Shown here one piece after another: positions 8,779 through 18,581 of a stretch of DNA of 64,000 nt (its first letter is position 1; every line of letters starts with the position of its first letter). The DNA is from Pricia antarctica (GTDB lineage: Bacteria; Bacteroidota; Bacteroidia; Flavobacteriales; Flavobacteriaceae). The DNA is taken from positions 186,001 through 250,000 of the forward strand of contig DRGL01000023.1 in assembly GCA_011050085.1 (NCBI GenBank). Reading direction: 5' to 3'. The position numbers were made by a program, and so were the translations under genes. Under the pieces are notes generated by a model. It searched no databases and was not told where the DNA came from. It worked only from the letters and a program-made list of their open reading frames with translations.

Positions 8779-10034
8779 GGGTTTTGAATACAAAAGGATA
8801 AAGTTTGCAATACATTATCTATTTCTTCATGTGTATTGAAACTATGCAGACAGATGCGCAACCGTTCCTTCCCCTTTGGTACTGTCGGGGATAGGATGGC
8901 TTTTACATCAAAACCAGCTTTTTGAATTTTTTCAGAAATGGCTCTCACCCTTTCGTTACCGGGAAGGACGCAACAATGAATGGCAGAAACACTAGGAATA
9001 AAATAGGAATCGAGACCGTCATCTGATGAGGAAGCCTTAGAGGCATCTTCCAAATGCAAGTGAAGTAATTTAAGCTTATGGTTAAAATACGCTATGGTTT
9101 CCGATAGGTTTACAATTTGATTTTGCGCAATTTGTTCATCACTAGTCAGTCTAGAAGCCGTCAAATTTTCATAGGAGGCGAGAACCGTAGCTAAAGAATG
9201 TGGCGGCATTGCCGTAGTGTAAATGAGGCTACGTGCAAAATTCACCAAGTAATTTTTAAGATTTTTGCTTCCCAATATGGCCGCACCGTGGCAACCAACA
9301 GCTTTTCCGAAGGTGATAATACGCGCAAAAACGGCATCATGCAATTCTAAAGTCTGTACCAAACCTTGACCGTTTATGCCGAATACCCCAACAGCATGGG
9401 CCTCGTCTACCACTAAATGACATCTGTTTTTTTGACAGAACCTGACAAAAGCCTTTAATTCTGGAGAGTCACCGTCCATAGAGAATACTGATTCGGTAAT
9501 GACATACACCACGCCTGTGGATGATTTAGGTATTTCGATTGAATCATCACCCCTTCGTTGAAATTCTATCTGATACTTCCTTTGTAAATCCCCTATATCA
9601 TTATGTTTGAACTTATACGCCTTGGCATTTCCCATTTTAATACCGTCGCGGATACTGGCATGAATAAATTCGTCATAAAAAACAACATCGCCCCGCTGCG
9701 GTACAGAGCCAAAAAAACCAATATTGGCGTCATACCCTGAGTTGAAAACCAAGGCGGATTCTGTTTGATGAAATTCTGATAATTTAGCTTCTAATTCGGA
9801 ATATAAAGAATGATTTCCCGAAAGCAGTCTAGAGCCGGTTGCCCCATTTTGTAAAATGCCCCTCTCCGCCAATAGTTGGGATGCTCTCTGAAATAGTTTC
9901 GCATCTCTAGAAAGCCCCAGATAATCATTGGAAGAAAAATCGACCAAATTATTTGCTTCCGGTAAGTGCCTCAAGGTATTTTGCACATCCCGTTGCACCA
10001 ATTTATCCTGTAGTTTTTTCGGTAGTCGGGTCAT
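8775..10034 (-). CDS. bioF: 8-amino-7-oxononanoate synthase BioF
   Basis: PLP-dependent alpha-oxoamine synthase that condenses pimeloyl thioester with alanine. Visible motifs: NDYLGLS at about 36, GATGSRLLSGN at 64, the Asp-Glu-Ala-His block VVDEAHAVGVFG, and the Schiff-base lysine K244 in TFGKAVGCHGAA. Length of 419 is slightly long for BioF, with an insertion in the middle (a Ser/Asp-rich loop before SYFIPSVSAIH). It is the promoter-proximal gene of the biotin operon and overlaps the next gene by four bases. Confidence 0.93.
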   Translation of the reverse strand: MTRLPKKLQDKLVQRDVQNTLRHLPEANNLVDFSSNDYLGLSRDAKLFQRASQLLAERGILQNGATGSRLLSGNHSLYSELEAKLSEFHQTESALVFNSGYDANIGFFGSVPQRGDVVFYDEFIHASIRDGIKMGNAKAYKFKHNDIGDLQRKYQIEFQRRGDDSIEIPKSSTGVVYVITESVFSMDGDSPELKAFVRFCQKNRCHLVVDEAHAVGVFGINGQGLVQTLELHDAVFARIITFGKAVGCHGAAILGSKNLKNYLVNFARSLIYTTAMPPHSLATVLASYENLTASRLTSDEQIAQNQIVNLSETIAYFNHKLKLLHLHLEDASKASSSDDGLDSYFIPSVSAIHCCVLPGNERVRAISEKIQKAGFDVKAILSPTVPKGKERLRICLHSFNTHEEIDNVLQTLSFCIQNP

Positions 10035-10360
10035 CCCGTAAAAATAAGGTCTTTAATAATATAGTAGCCATCCAAGTTCAAAAAATCAATTTCCGAAGCC
10101 CACTTAAATCTGGCAATTAAAGGTTCTTCAGACAGTATTCATAAATATCGATATTTGTAGTAGTACCATATTAGTGATCGAACAGAATAGTATCAAAATC
10201 AGATTATAGTTCAAAATGTCAAAAAAAATAACTCGTAGATTGGAACAAAAGAATAACAAGTTAATTACGCTTTTAAAAGGGACATAGTTTAAAATGCTTT
10301 CATAAACCAAATACAGTCAAAAACCTTTAATTGACACGCTAGTTTTAGGGTATTGTACCT
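10035..10360. other. Divergent intergenic region between bioF and the M61 peptidase gene
   Basis: About 325 AT-rich bases that must hold the promoter of the biotin operon on one side. I could not find an exact TAnnTTTG on the minus strand within 150 bases of bioF, nor a palindromic operator. A hydrophobic reading frame crosses it on the minus strand but has no recognisable start context. Confidence 0.4.
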
Positions 10361-10368
10361 TAGCTTTG
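10361..10368 (+). promoter_or_regulatory. -7 box (TAGCTTTG) for the M61 peptidase gene
   Basis: Exact TAnnTTTG match. It touches an in-frame ATG at 10369, so transcription would begin after that codon. This supports the later ATG at 10396, which opens a proper signal peptide. A TTGACA lies 30 bases upstream, wider than usual spacing. Confidence 0.45.
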
Positions 10369-10395
10369 ATGAACTATATTTTAACCCATCGCACC

Positions 10396-12198
10396 ATGAA
10401 GCACCTCTTCTATTTTATATTTATTTTGAATGGCTATTATACAATTGCGCAGACCGTACACTATGAAATATCGTTTGAAAACGCTGTTCACCATGAAGCC
10501 GTAATTGGTGGCAAATTTACCAATCTACAATCAGATACCGTCGCTTTTCGAATGAGCCGTAGCTCTCCGGGCCGCTATGCACTGCATGAATTTGCTAAAA
10601 ACGTTTATAATTTTAAAGCAAAGGATGGAGCCGGAAATGTTCTTTCTGTATCTAGACCGAATCCTTACCAATGGGATGTTACTGGCCACGATGGAACCGT
10701 ACAAATAAGTTACACGTTATTCGCTAACCGAGGCGATGGCACCTATTCACAAATCGACGAGACCCATGCCCATTTGAATATTCCCGCGACATTTATGTAT
10801 GTCCCGGAACTAGGAGATCGCAAGATTGAGGTAGATTTCAAAATACGTAAAGACCTAAACTGGAAAGTTGCCACCCAGCTGCCACTTGTTTCCGGCACTA
10901 CTTATTCTGCACCGAACTTTCAATACTTTATGGACAGCCCTGTTGAAATTAGTGATTATCAAATTAGGCAATTTGAAGTAACTTCAGAAGGCGAGGCTCA
11001 AAAATTACAATTTGTATTGCATCACAATGGAACTGAGTCTGAACTGGACACCTATTTTGAAAACGTAAAAAAGATAGTACTAGCTGAGAAAGAAGTCTAT
11101 GGTGAACTTCCGTCTTTCGATTATGGCACATATACCTTTTTAGCTTGCTACATACCCAACGCATCAGGTGACGGAATGGAGCATCGAAACTCTACCATTT
11201 TGACAGATACCGAAGGTTTGGCTGAAGGTGGTATGGAAAACAATATAGGTACGGTATCCCATGAATTTTTTCATAGTTGGAATGTCGAGCGTATCCGACC
11301 GAAGTCTTTGGAACCTTTCCGTTTTGATGAAGCCAATATGAGCGATGCCTTATGGTTCGCAGAGGGATTTACAAGTTATTACACTGACCTTATTCTATGC
11401 AGGGCCGGTATTATTACCGCCGAAGCGTACGTTGAAAGCCTTTCAGGAACATTTAATTATGTATGGAACTCGCCGGCTAGAGCCTTTTTCAACCCTATCG
11501 AGATGAGCTATCAAGCCCCTTTTGTGGATGCAGCAACCTCTGTAGACCCTGTGAACAGGGAAAATCTTTTTATCTCGTACTATTCTTATGGAAGTATGTT
11601 AGGCCTAGCTCTTGACCTTTCATTACGGGAAAAAGATTTGAATTTAGATGATTTTATGAAACAGCTTTGGCAAAGTTTTGGAAAAAATGAGACCCCTTAT
11701 GCTTTGAAGGATTTACATACGGCCTTGAACGCATATGCAGGTCAAGCTTTTGGTGATACCTTCTTTAAAAAATACATCTATCAAAGCGGGATGCCGGAGT
11801 ACCAATCATTGTTGAAATCCGTTGGTGTGATGCTAGCGCAAAGCAGTAAAACTCCCTATATAGGTGTGAGAGTAGAACTTGATGGAGACGGAAATGGGAT
11901 TATCGTAACGAACCCTAAAATTGGGAGTCCTGCGTACGAAGCTGGACTCGATTTGCATGATGTGATTACATCTATTAATGGGAATGAATTTCCTACTCAC
12001 CAATTTGAAACCTTTATAGAACAACATAAGGTTGCAGATACTTTAGCAATTAGTTTTGAACGATATGGCAAAGCAAAATCCACTTCTGTCGTATTGAAGT
12101 CAGATCCAGAATACAGTATTCACCTCATGGAAAAAGCTGGGGACAAGCCATCGAAAAAGCAAATAAAAGCAAGAAAAGAATGGCTTAAGATGGAGTAA
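10396..12198 (+). CDS. M61-family metallopeptidase with PDZ domain
   Basis: Secreted or periplasmic glycyl-aminopeptidase-like enzyme of MEROPS family M61. It has a signal peptide (MKHLFYFIFILNGYYTIAQ), an N-terminal beta-sandwich, the zinc motif HEFFH at residues 289-293 followed by SWNVERIRP, the third-ligand Glu at about 323 in LWFAEGFTSYY, and a C-terminal PDZ domain (GIIVTNPKIGSPAYEAGLDL onward) with a basic tail. The arrangement and about 600 residues fit the family. I chose 10396 over 10369 because of the -7 box position and the signal peptide. It is followed 112 bases later by a GNAT gene, probably a separate unit. Confidence 0.92.
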   Translation: MKHLFYFIFILNGYYTIAQTVHYEISFENAVHHEAVIGGKFTNLQSDTVAFRMSRSSPGRYALHEFAKNVYNFKAKDGAGNVLSVSRPNPYQWDVTGHDGTVQISYTLFANRGDGTYSQIDETHAHLNIPATFMYVPELGDRKIEVDFKIRKDLNWKVATQLPLVSGTTYSAPNFQYFMDSPVEISDYQIRQFEVTSEGEAQKLQFVLHHNGTESELDTYFENVKKIVLAEKEVYGELPSFDYGTYTFLACYIPNASGDGMEHRNSTILTDTEGLAEGGMENNIGTVSHEFFHSWNVERIRPKSLEPFRFDEANMSDALWFAEGFTSYYTDLILCRAGIITAEAYVESLSGTFNYVWNSPARAFFNPIEMSYQAPFVDAATSVDPVNRENLFISYYSYGSMLGLALDLSLREKDLNLDDFMKQLWQSFGKNETPYALKDLHTALNAYAGQAFGDTFFKKYIYQSGMPEYQSLLKSVGVMLAQSSKTPYIGVRVELDGDGNGIIVTNPKIGSPAYEAGLDLHDVITSINGNEFPTHQFETFIEQHKVADTLAISFERYGKAKSTSVVLKSDPEYSIHLMEKAGDKPSKKQIKARKEWLKME

Positions 12199-12310
12199 TT
12201 CATTTAGACACAGCTGAATGTAAATGATGAAGAATTCATAAGTTTTCACTTTAATCTTTTACGTCGACCTTAAATTTTAAACTGAAAAATCACTTCCTAC
12301 CATAACTGAT

Positions 12311-12844
12311 ATGATAACCCTGGAAAGAGCAACATCGGAGGCAGACTTATACCAAATTCTAGAACTACAACAAAAAAACCTTCTTGGTAATATTTCATCC
12401 GAAGAAAAGAAAAATGAAGGCTTTGTGACCGTTTCGCACACGTTCGAAATAGTAAAGGCAATGAACGACATTTGTTCTCATATCGTAGCTAAATCAGAAG
12501 GAAAAGTAATTGCATATGCTCTTTGTATGCACCCTAAATTTGCAGATGACATTGAAATTTTAAGACCGATGTTCGATGAAGTCGAGGCGATACGTCCAAA
12601 AATAGAAAATTACATTGCAATGGGACAGATTTGTGTAGATAAAGGGTTTCGCGGACAAGGAGTTTTCCGAAAATTATATCTCAGTATGCGAGATGTGGTC
12701 AGAACTGAATTCAAATGTATCATTACCGAGGTTGATACGGAGAACACCCGTTCTATTCGAGCACACCATACGGTAGGATTTAAAGATTTGGTAACCTATC
12801 GTTCAGGCGGTCAAGATTGGAAAATTATCGTTCTGGATTGTTAA
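12311..12844 (+). CDS. GNAT-family N-acetyltransferase
   Basis: 177 residues with a Gcn5-related acetyltransferase fold, transferring acetyl from acetyl-CoA to an amine. The acetyl-CoA loop is seen as DKGFRGQGVFRKLYLSMRD (Q/R-x-x-G-x-G/A type), preceded by the strand YIAMGQICV. The C-terminal TENTRSIRAHHTVGFKDL is the usual 'xN.a...y.k.GF' element. The substrate is unknown. It stands alone with AT-rich flanks. Confidence 0.85.
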   Translation: MITLERATSEADLYQILELQQKNLLGNISSEEKKNEGFVTVSHTFEIVKAMNDICSHIVAKSEGKVIAYALCMHPKFADDIEILRPMFDEVEAIRPKIENYIAMGQICVDKGFRGQGVFRKLYLSMRDVVRTEFKCIITEVDTENTRSIRAHHTVGFKDLVTYRSGGQDWKIIVLDC

Positions 12845-12987
12845 ATGCTTATTTTTCCTCAATACATTAAAATCAAAATACACCTAAGCTGTAATGGAAA
12901 TAAAATGTCTATCCGACTGGGGAATTTTCGTCACATTAAACTTGTCCTAATGAATTTTATTTTCTTGTATTTTAACCGAAAGTTCAT

Positions 12988-13371
12988 ATGAAGGAAACAC
13001 AAGAATTACTTATGGACAACCATTGTTATCCAATCTATAGGTATCTTGGTCATTTTGAAATAGACCAAGTCAATGAAAAGCCTTTGATGTCTATCAGGCT
13101 TAGTATTTCCACTGTAAATATTACGCCTATATTCCCTTGGATAGTTGAACGGAAGATTAAAAAAGATTTTACAATAGTACGTTACCTTTCACAAAACGAT
13201 AAACCCTTTAAAACAATTTTTCTAGAATTTTTCGGGGTTCGCTGTACAGAATTTTCAGAAGAATATGATGCAAAGTGCGACGAAGTGGTACTGCACTTTA
13301 ATGCTACATTTGATAAACGGATAATGACGGATAAATCACAACAACAGAAAATTATAGACTTAATTGCCTAA
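12988..13371 (+). CDS. Hypothetical protein, possible TssD/Hcp-like tube subunit
   Basis: 127 residues without signal peptide or membrane segment, mostly beta. By eye it lines up with Bacteroidota type VI TssD (Hcp-like) proteins: MSIRLSISTVNITPIFPWI matches the 'I.LEIEST.DT.LFEWM' strand pair. KKDFTIVRYLSQND matches 'KDG.IVFYKRD'. FKTIFLEFFG matches 'KELTFKNAY', and CTEFSEEYDA with VVLHFNAT matches 'SYSESFDA...ISA'. This is a pattern match from memory, not a search. If right, it is an orphan, since no other T6SS gene is in the window. A plus-strand terminator follows. Confidence 0.45.
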   Translation: MKETQELLMDNHCYPIYRYLGHFEIDQVNEKPLMSIRLSISTVNITPIFPWIVERKIKKDFTIVRYLSQNDKPFKTIFLEFFGVRCTEFSEEYDAKCDEVVLHFNATFDKRIMTDKSQQQKIIDLIA

Positions 13372-13428
13372 ACAAATTTTAGGTAGACTGTGATTAAAGT
13401 AATAGGATCAACATCTTCTAAATGCAAG

Positions 13429-13457
13429 AAAGCCACCTAGAACAGATGGCTTTTTTA
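13429..13457 (+). terminator. Terminator hairpin after the TssD-like gene
   Basis: Inverted repeat AAAGCCA (13429-13435) with TGGCTTT (13447-13453), extended by CT/AG after one mismatch, then TTTTTTATTT. It separates the plus-strand gene from atpC on the minus strand. Confidence 0.75.
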
Positions 13458-13495
13458 TTTAATTTGTATTTCAAATCTTAGGTAAATTGTCTTTT

Positions 13496-13774
13496 CTAAT
13501 CTGCCAATACGATTACCTTATTATCTTTCATCTCGACTGTTCCACTAGTAATATGAAATATTGTTTTCCCATTACTACCCTTAGCAAATTTAGAGGCGTG
13601 CATTTCGGATACGGGGGCATTACCCTCGAACTTGACATCGCCTTCCTGTAATAAGGATATGATGGCCGCATGGTCTTTCAACATCTGAAATTCACCTTCA
13701 ACTCCTGGCACAGTTACTGAAGTAACATTTCCCGCAAAAAGTGTTGCCTCTGGCGATACGATTTCTAAGTACAT
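13496..13774 (-). CDS. atpC: ATP synthase F1 subunit epsilon
   Basis: 92 residues: only the N-terminal beta-sandwich of subunit epsilon (MYLEIVSPEATLFAGNVTSV, GVEGEFQMLKDHAAIISLL), ending after the last strand VEMKDNKVIVLAD. The C-terminal helical hairpin that acts as ATPase brake in other bacteria is absent, as is common in Bacteroidota. It lies 106 bases behind atpD on the same strand, and the two form the usual flavobacterial atpDC pair set apart from the other atp genes. It links the rotor shaft to the c-ring in the membrane enzyme. Confidence 0.93.
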   Translation of the reverse strand: MYLEIVSPEATLFAGNVTSVTVPGVEGEFQMLKDHAAIISLLQEGDVKFEGNAPVSEMHASKFAKGSNGKTIFHITSGTVEMKDNKVIVLAD

Positions 13775-13880
13775 ACTTCTTAATAATTGTAAAACCTGTT
13801 TTAGCTATTGATATTAGTATAACTACTAAGCAAGTTCAAAATTTCAAAAAAATAGTGATAGGAATTTTCCAAAGCTTTGG

Positions 13881-15428
<1,548 letters not shown>

Positions 15429-15436
15429 TCAGGGTG

Positions 15437-15444
15437 CAAAGATA
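15437..15444 (-). promoter_or_regulatory. -7 box (TATCTTTG) for atpDC
   Basis: Minus-strand TATCTTTG is an exact TAnnTTTG, 47 bases upstream of the atpD ATG. Confidence 0.55.
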
Positions 15445-15504
15445 AGTTATTGTGCTTAATTTGAAAACTACTTTTTTGTGTTTTTTGGAACGGCATAACA
15501 AGAA

Positions 15505-15534
15505 TAAAAAAGGCCAGCAAAATTTACCGACCTT
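15505..15534 (-). terminator. Terminator after the large TonB receptor gene
   Basis: Reading the minus strand: AAGGTCGG, a nine-base loop, CTGGCCTT (eight pairs, two of them G-T) and then TTTTT. It lies 79 bases behind the receptor stop codon and upstream of the atpD promoter. Confidence 0.65.
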
Positions 15535-15612
15535 ATTATAGTTTTTATCGTCCAGATTTGAAATGCATTTAATCTCTTTCAACCTATTTTAAAAGGACGC
15601 AAAAATTCAATC

Positions 15613-18393
15613 TTATGGGTTTATTGTCCAAGATAGGTAATACAAAGATCCTATATTGCCGGTTCCGACCGCAGAAAAGTATTCTTGTCCCGTAAGGTTC
15701 GATCCTCCCAATTTGAATACCGATTTGATACTGGGGACGGCGTAATTGATCTGTGCGTCTAACACACTATAAGAAGGTATATCGCCAGTGGCAAATGTAG
15801 CTTCCCAAAGATAGGTATCGCTCCACCGATAGTTAACATTGAACCCAAAGTTTGTAAAGAGTTCGGTGTTACCAAAAGAAGCTTTGAATTTATGTTCCGG
15901 TGTATTGAAGCTGATTAAAAGATCTGGATAGGTATCACGTTCGAAATCAAGTTTAGTGTACGTATAGCTACCCCCAATATCGAAATTATCGAAAATTTTG
16001 GCATCGATACCTGCAGTAGCACCGTACGAATTGATTTTGGCTTCTGAATTCGTATAGGTTTGAAAAGCTTGAAAATCACTATTCTGTAATGCCAATAGCG
16101 AAGCGCCACCGTCACCGGCCTGACCATAGAAAGGGACAATCACATTGGCACTGGAAATAAAGTTCTGGTAGGAGTTGTAATATCCACTCAAATCGATAGC
16201 CATTTTACCTAATTGCGCTCTATATCCTACTTCGTATGCTGTAATTTCCTCAGGTTTTATCAAGGGGGTATTCACAGCAGTTGGCGTTCCATTTTGCACC
16301 GAAGCGGCTGAAAACGCATTTTCATACGCATCCCTTCCTCCAAGAGTCACCGTACTTTGACCGGTGACGCCTTGACCACTCTCACTCAGCGCTAAGGCCG
16401 GTGAAACATAGCGATCTAGGTTTGTAGGTGCGGAGCCGACCAAAATAGCACGTCCGGCATTAAGGCCGATAAATAAATCTTGGGTAGTGGGGTTTCTGAA
16501 ACCCTGCTGTACCGAACCCCTAATATTATGATTTTTATTTTCACCCATCGTATAGACCAACGATCCTCTTGGAGAGAAGAAGCCGTCGAAAAATTCGTTC
16601 TTATCGTACCGTACCGAGCCCGTGAATTTCAATCGTTCTTCTAAAAATTTCTTTTGAATTTGAGCATAGGCGCCGTATTCGCCGTAAACGATAGGCTTGT
16701 CAATATCGGTAAAAATGGTACCGTTCGAGTTTAGCACATATTCCCTAAACGAACCCCCAACTTGTATTTCGGCAAAATCTTGAGTGAGATGGCTAAAATT
16801 ATAATTGGCATCTACATGTCGTACTTTAGTGTTGTCTATAAATTTGGCCCCGGATGTAAAATCTCCGTCCGTAATTACATCGGCTAGCGCATTTTCAAAT
16901 TCGGGGGTTCCTGGTAAAAACCGGCCTGCATCTGCTGCTTGCCTAGCTAATGCATGCGCCGTAGCATCATCCAATTGATTCCCGGTACCAGCCCCTAATT
17001 TTGCTCCGATATAGGTTCGGGCGTAATCACCGAACCACGAAGGTTCGTTTGGATTATCAGGATTTGGGGCATCCCTTTTCCATCTTCGGTTAACGTTAAT
17101 CGCTGCAAAACGGGTATCATAAGAGTTACCTGAATTCTCCGCCGTCAAATATCCTCTTAAAAAGAAGTTATCGTTACGGATTTCCAGTTTATGCTGCTGC
17201 ATCTTGAAATCCTGAATTGAATATCGGTTGGAGCCTTGATAAATCGTATTTCCTCGACCAACCCTAGACTGAAATACAATTTCAAAATCGTCGGCAAAAG
17301 GACGAAAATGCAATGCCCCATCAAACTTTACACTCTCAGCACCGTAGTCTACAAGATCGGCCTCATCGTAGCCAGTTCTGGAAACTAGGGCCGAGCCCAC
17401 TGTACCAGAAGGCAGTCCCGCTAATTCATCAAAGTTTAATACGTTAGAAACCTCGTCGCCATAAATATTAAGTCCGTCATATGCGGGATCAACACGCGTA
17501 CGACCGGGATTCAACAAATCGATATCATTATTCGCGTGCCAATCTTCTCCCCTCAAGATTGAAAAATTGACTTTGGCAGCAAATTTATCACTAAAGGCGT
17601 GCGCCGCTCGAATACCAAAATCATAATACGCGTTGGTTCCAGCGGCTTCTTGAGAGGTCGAACCCACTTTTAAATAGGTACTGATTCCTTGATAATTGAA
17701 AGGATCTTTACTGGTCATAAAAAGGATACCATTGAATGCCCCAGCACCATATAGTGCCGATGAAGCACCAGGTAATATTTCGACGCTCTTGACCTCAAGT
17801 TCGGACATACCTACCAAGTTACCCAAAACGAAATTCAGACCCGGAGCAGAATTATCCATTCCGTCTACCAATTGCATAAATCGATTGTTCGCAAAAGTGG
17901 CGAAACCTCTGGTGTTGATTGATTGAAAAGTTAAACTATTGGTATTGATATCGACGCCCTTTAAGTTCTGTAGCCCGCTGTAGAAAGACTCGGAAGACGT
18001 GGACTTAATCTCTTTTAATCCAAATCGCTCCACAGAAACCGGAGATTCAAAAATACGCTCAGGTGTTCGGGATGCGGAAATAACAACCTCATCCAGAAAC
18101 GTCTGGGTCTCGTTGAGAACGATGTTCAAAGTAGCGTTATTTTCAACAACCTCTTGGTTAGCCTCAGTATATCCGATACTGGTAATAACTAATTGGAAAG
18201 GTGGTTCTTCGGATGTTTCCAGAATAAAATTACCGTCGAAGTCAGTGGTTGTGCCGATAGCTTTACCTTCAATAACGATATTCGCACCAGCAACGGGTTG
18301 ATTGTTCTGGTCCACTACCGTACCGTTTACCGTGGTCTGCGACATCGCTAGATTGGCAACCATCAATAGGGGGAAAAACAGCAATATTTTCAT
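15613..18393 (-). CDS. TonB-dependent receptor with carboxypeptidase-regulatory-like domain
   Basis: 926-residue outer-membrane active transporter. Signal peptide MKILLFFPLLMVANLAMSQ, then a carboxypeptidase-D regulatory-like domain (TVNGTVVDQNNQPVAGANI to about residue 105), a TonB-box region around LDEVVISASRTPERI, the plug domain (SVERFGLKEI through VEILPGASSALYGAGAFNG) and a 22-strand barrel to the end. The plug contains the conserved GASSALYG element. Lack of an EEVVVVGYG box and of a SusD partner makes it a general TBDT rather than a SusC. The substrate is not evident. Monocistronic: flanked by terminators of its own and of glmS. Confidence 0.93.
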   Translation of the reverse strand: MKILLFFPLLMVANLAMSQTTVNGTVVDQNNQPVAGANIVIEGKAIGTTTDFDGNFILETSEEPPFQLVITSIGYTEANQEVVENNATLNIVLNETQTFLDEVVISASRTPERIFESPVSVERFGLKEIKSTSSESFYSGLQNLKGVDINTNSLTFQSINTRGFATFANNRFMQLVDGMDNSAPGLNFVLGNLVGMSELEVKSVEILPGASSALYGAGAFNGILFMTSKDPFNYQGISTYLKVGSTSQEAAGTNAYYDFGIRAAHAFSDKFAAKVNFSILRGEDWHANNDIDLLNPGRTRVDPAYDGLNIYGDEVSNVLNFDELAGLPSGTVGSALVSRTGYDEADLVDYGAESVKFDGALHFRPFADDFEIVFQSRVGRGNTIYQGSNRYSIQDFKMQQHKLEIRNDNFFLRGYLTAENSGNSYDTRFAAINVNRRWKRDAPNPDNPNEPSWFGDYARTYIGAKLGAGTGNQLDDATAHALARQAADAGRFLPGTPEFENALADVITDGDFTSGAKFIDNTKVRHVDANYNFSHLTQDFAEIQVGGSFREYVLNSNGTIFTDIDKPIVYGEYGAYAQIQKKFLEERLKFTGSVRYDKNEFFDGFFSPRGSLVYTMGENKNHNIRGSVQQGFRNPTTQDLFIGLNAGRAILVGSAPTNLDRYVSPALALSESGQGVTGQSTVTLGGRDAYENAFSAASVQNGTPTAVNTPLIKPEEITAYEVGYRAQLGKMAIDLSGYYNSYQNFISSANVIVPFYGQAGDGGASLLALQNSDFQAFQTYTNSEAKINSYGATAGIDAKIFDNFDIGGSYTYTKLDFERDTYPDLLISFNTPEHKFKASFGNTELFTNFGFNVNYRWSDTYLWEATFATGDIPSYSVLDAQINYAVPSIKSVFKLGGSNLTGQEYFSAVGTGNIGSLYYLSWTINP

Positions 18394-18524
18394 GTTAAGC
18401 TTACGTTAAATTAGTTTGTATCGGCAAGTTAATAATTTTTTTATACGGAAAATCATAAAATGAAAAAAATTATGCATGCATAATAAATATTTCGTAATTA
18501 TCGTATCTCCAACTAAGAATATGC

Positions 18525-18559
18525 TCAAAAAATAAGGCCATCGCTAACGTGATGGCCTT
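18525..18559 (-). terminator. Terminator after glmS
   Basis: Minus strand: AAGGCCATC, an eight-base loop, GATGGCCTT (nine perfect pairs at 18534-18542 and 18551-18559) followed by ATTTTTTG. It starts 23 bases after the glmS stop. Confidence 0.85.
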
Positions 18560-18581
18560 GAAATAATGTATTGTTTATAAG

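Noticed and set aside
10128-10310. 60-codon hydrophobic minus-strand frame upstream of bioF
   Set aside because: No start context, Phe/Ile/Leu-rich composition expected from AT-rich non-coding DNA, and it would lie in the promoter region of two genes.
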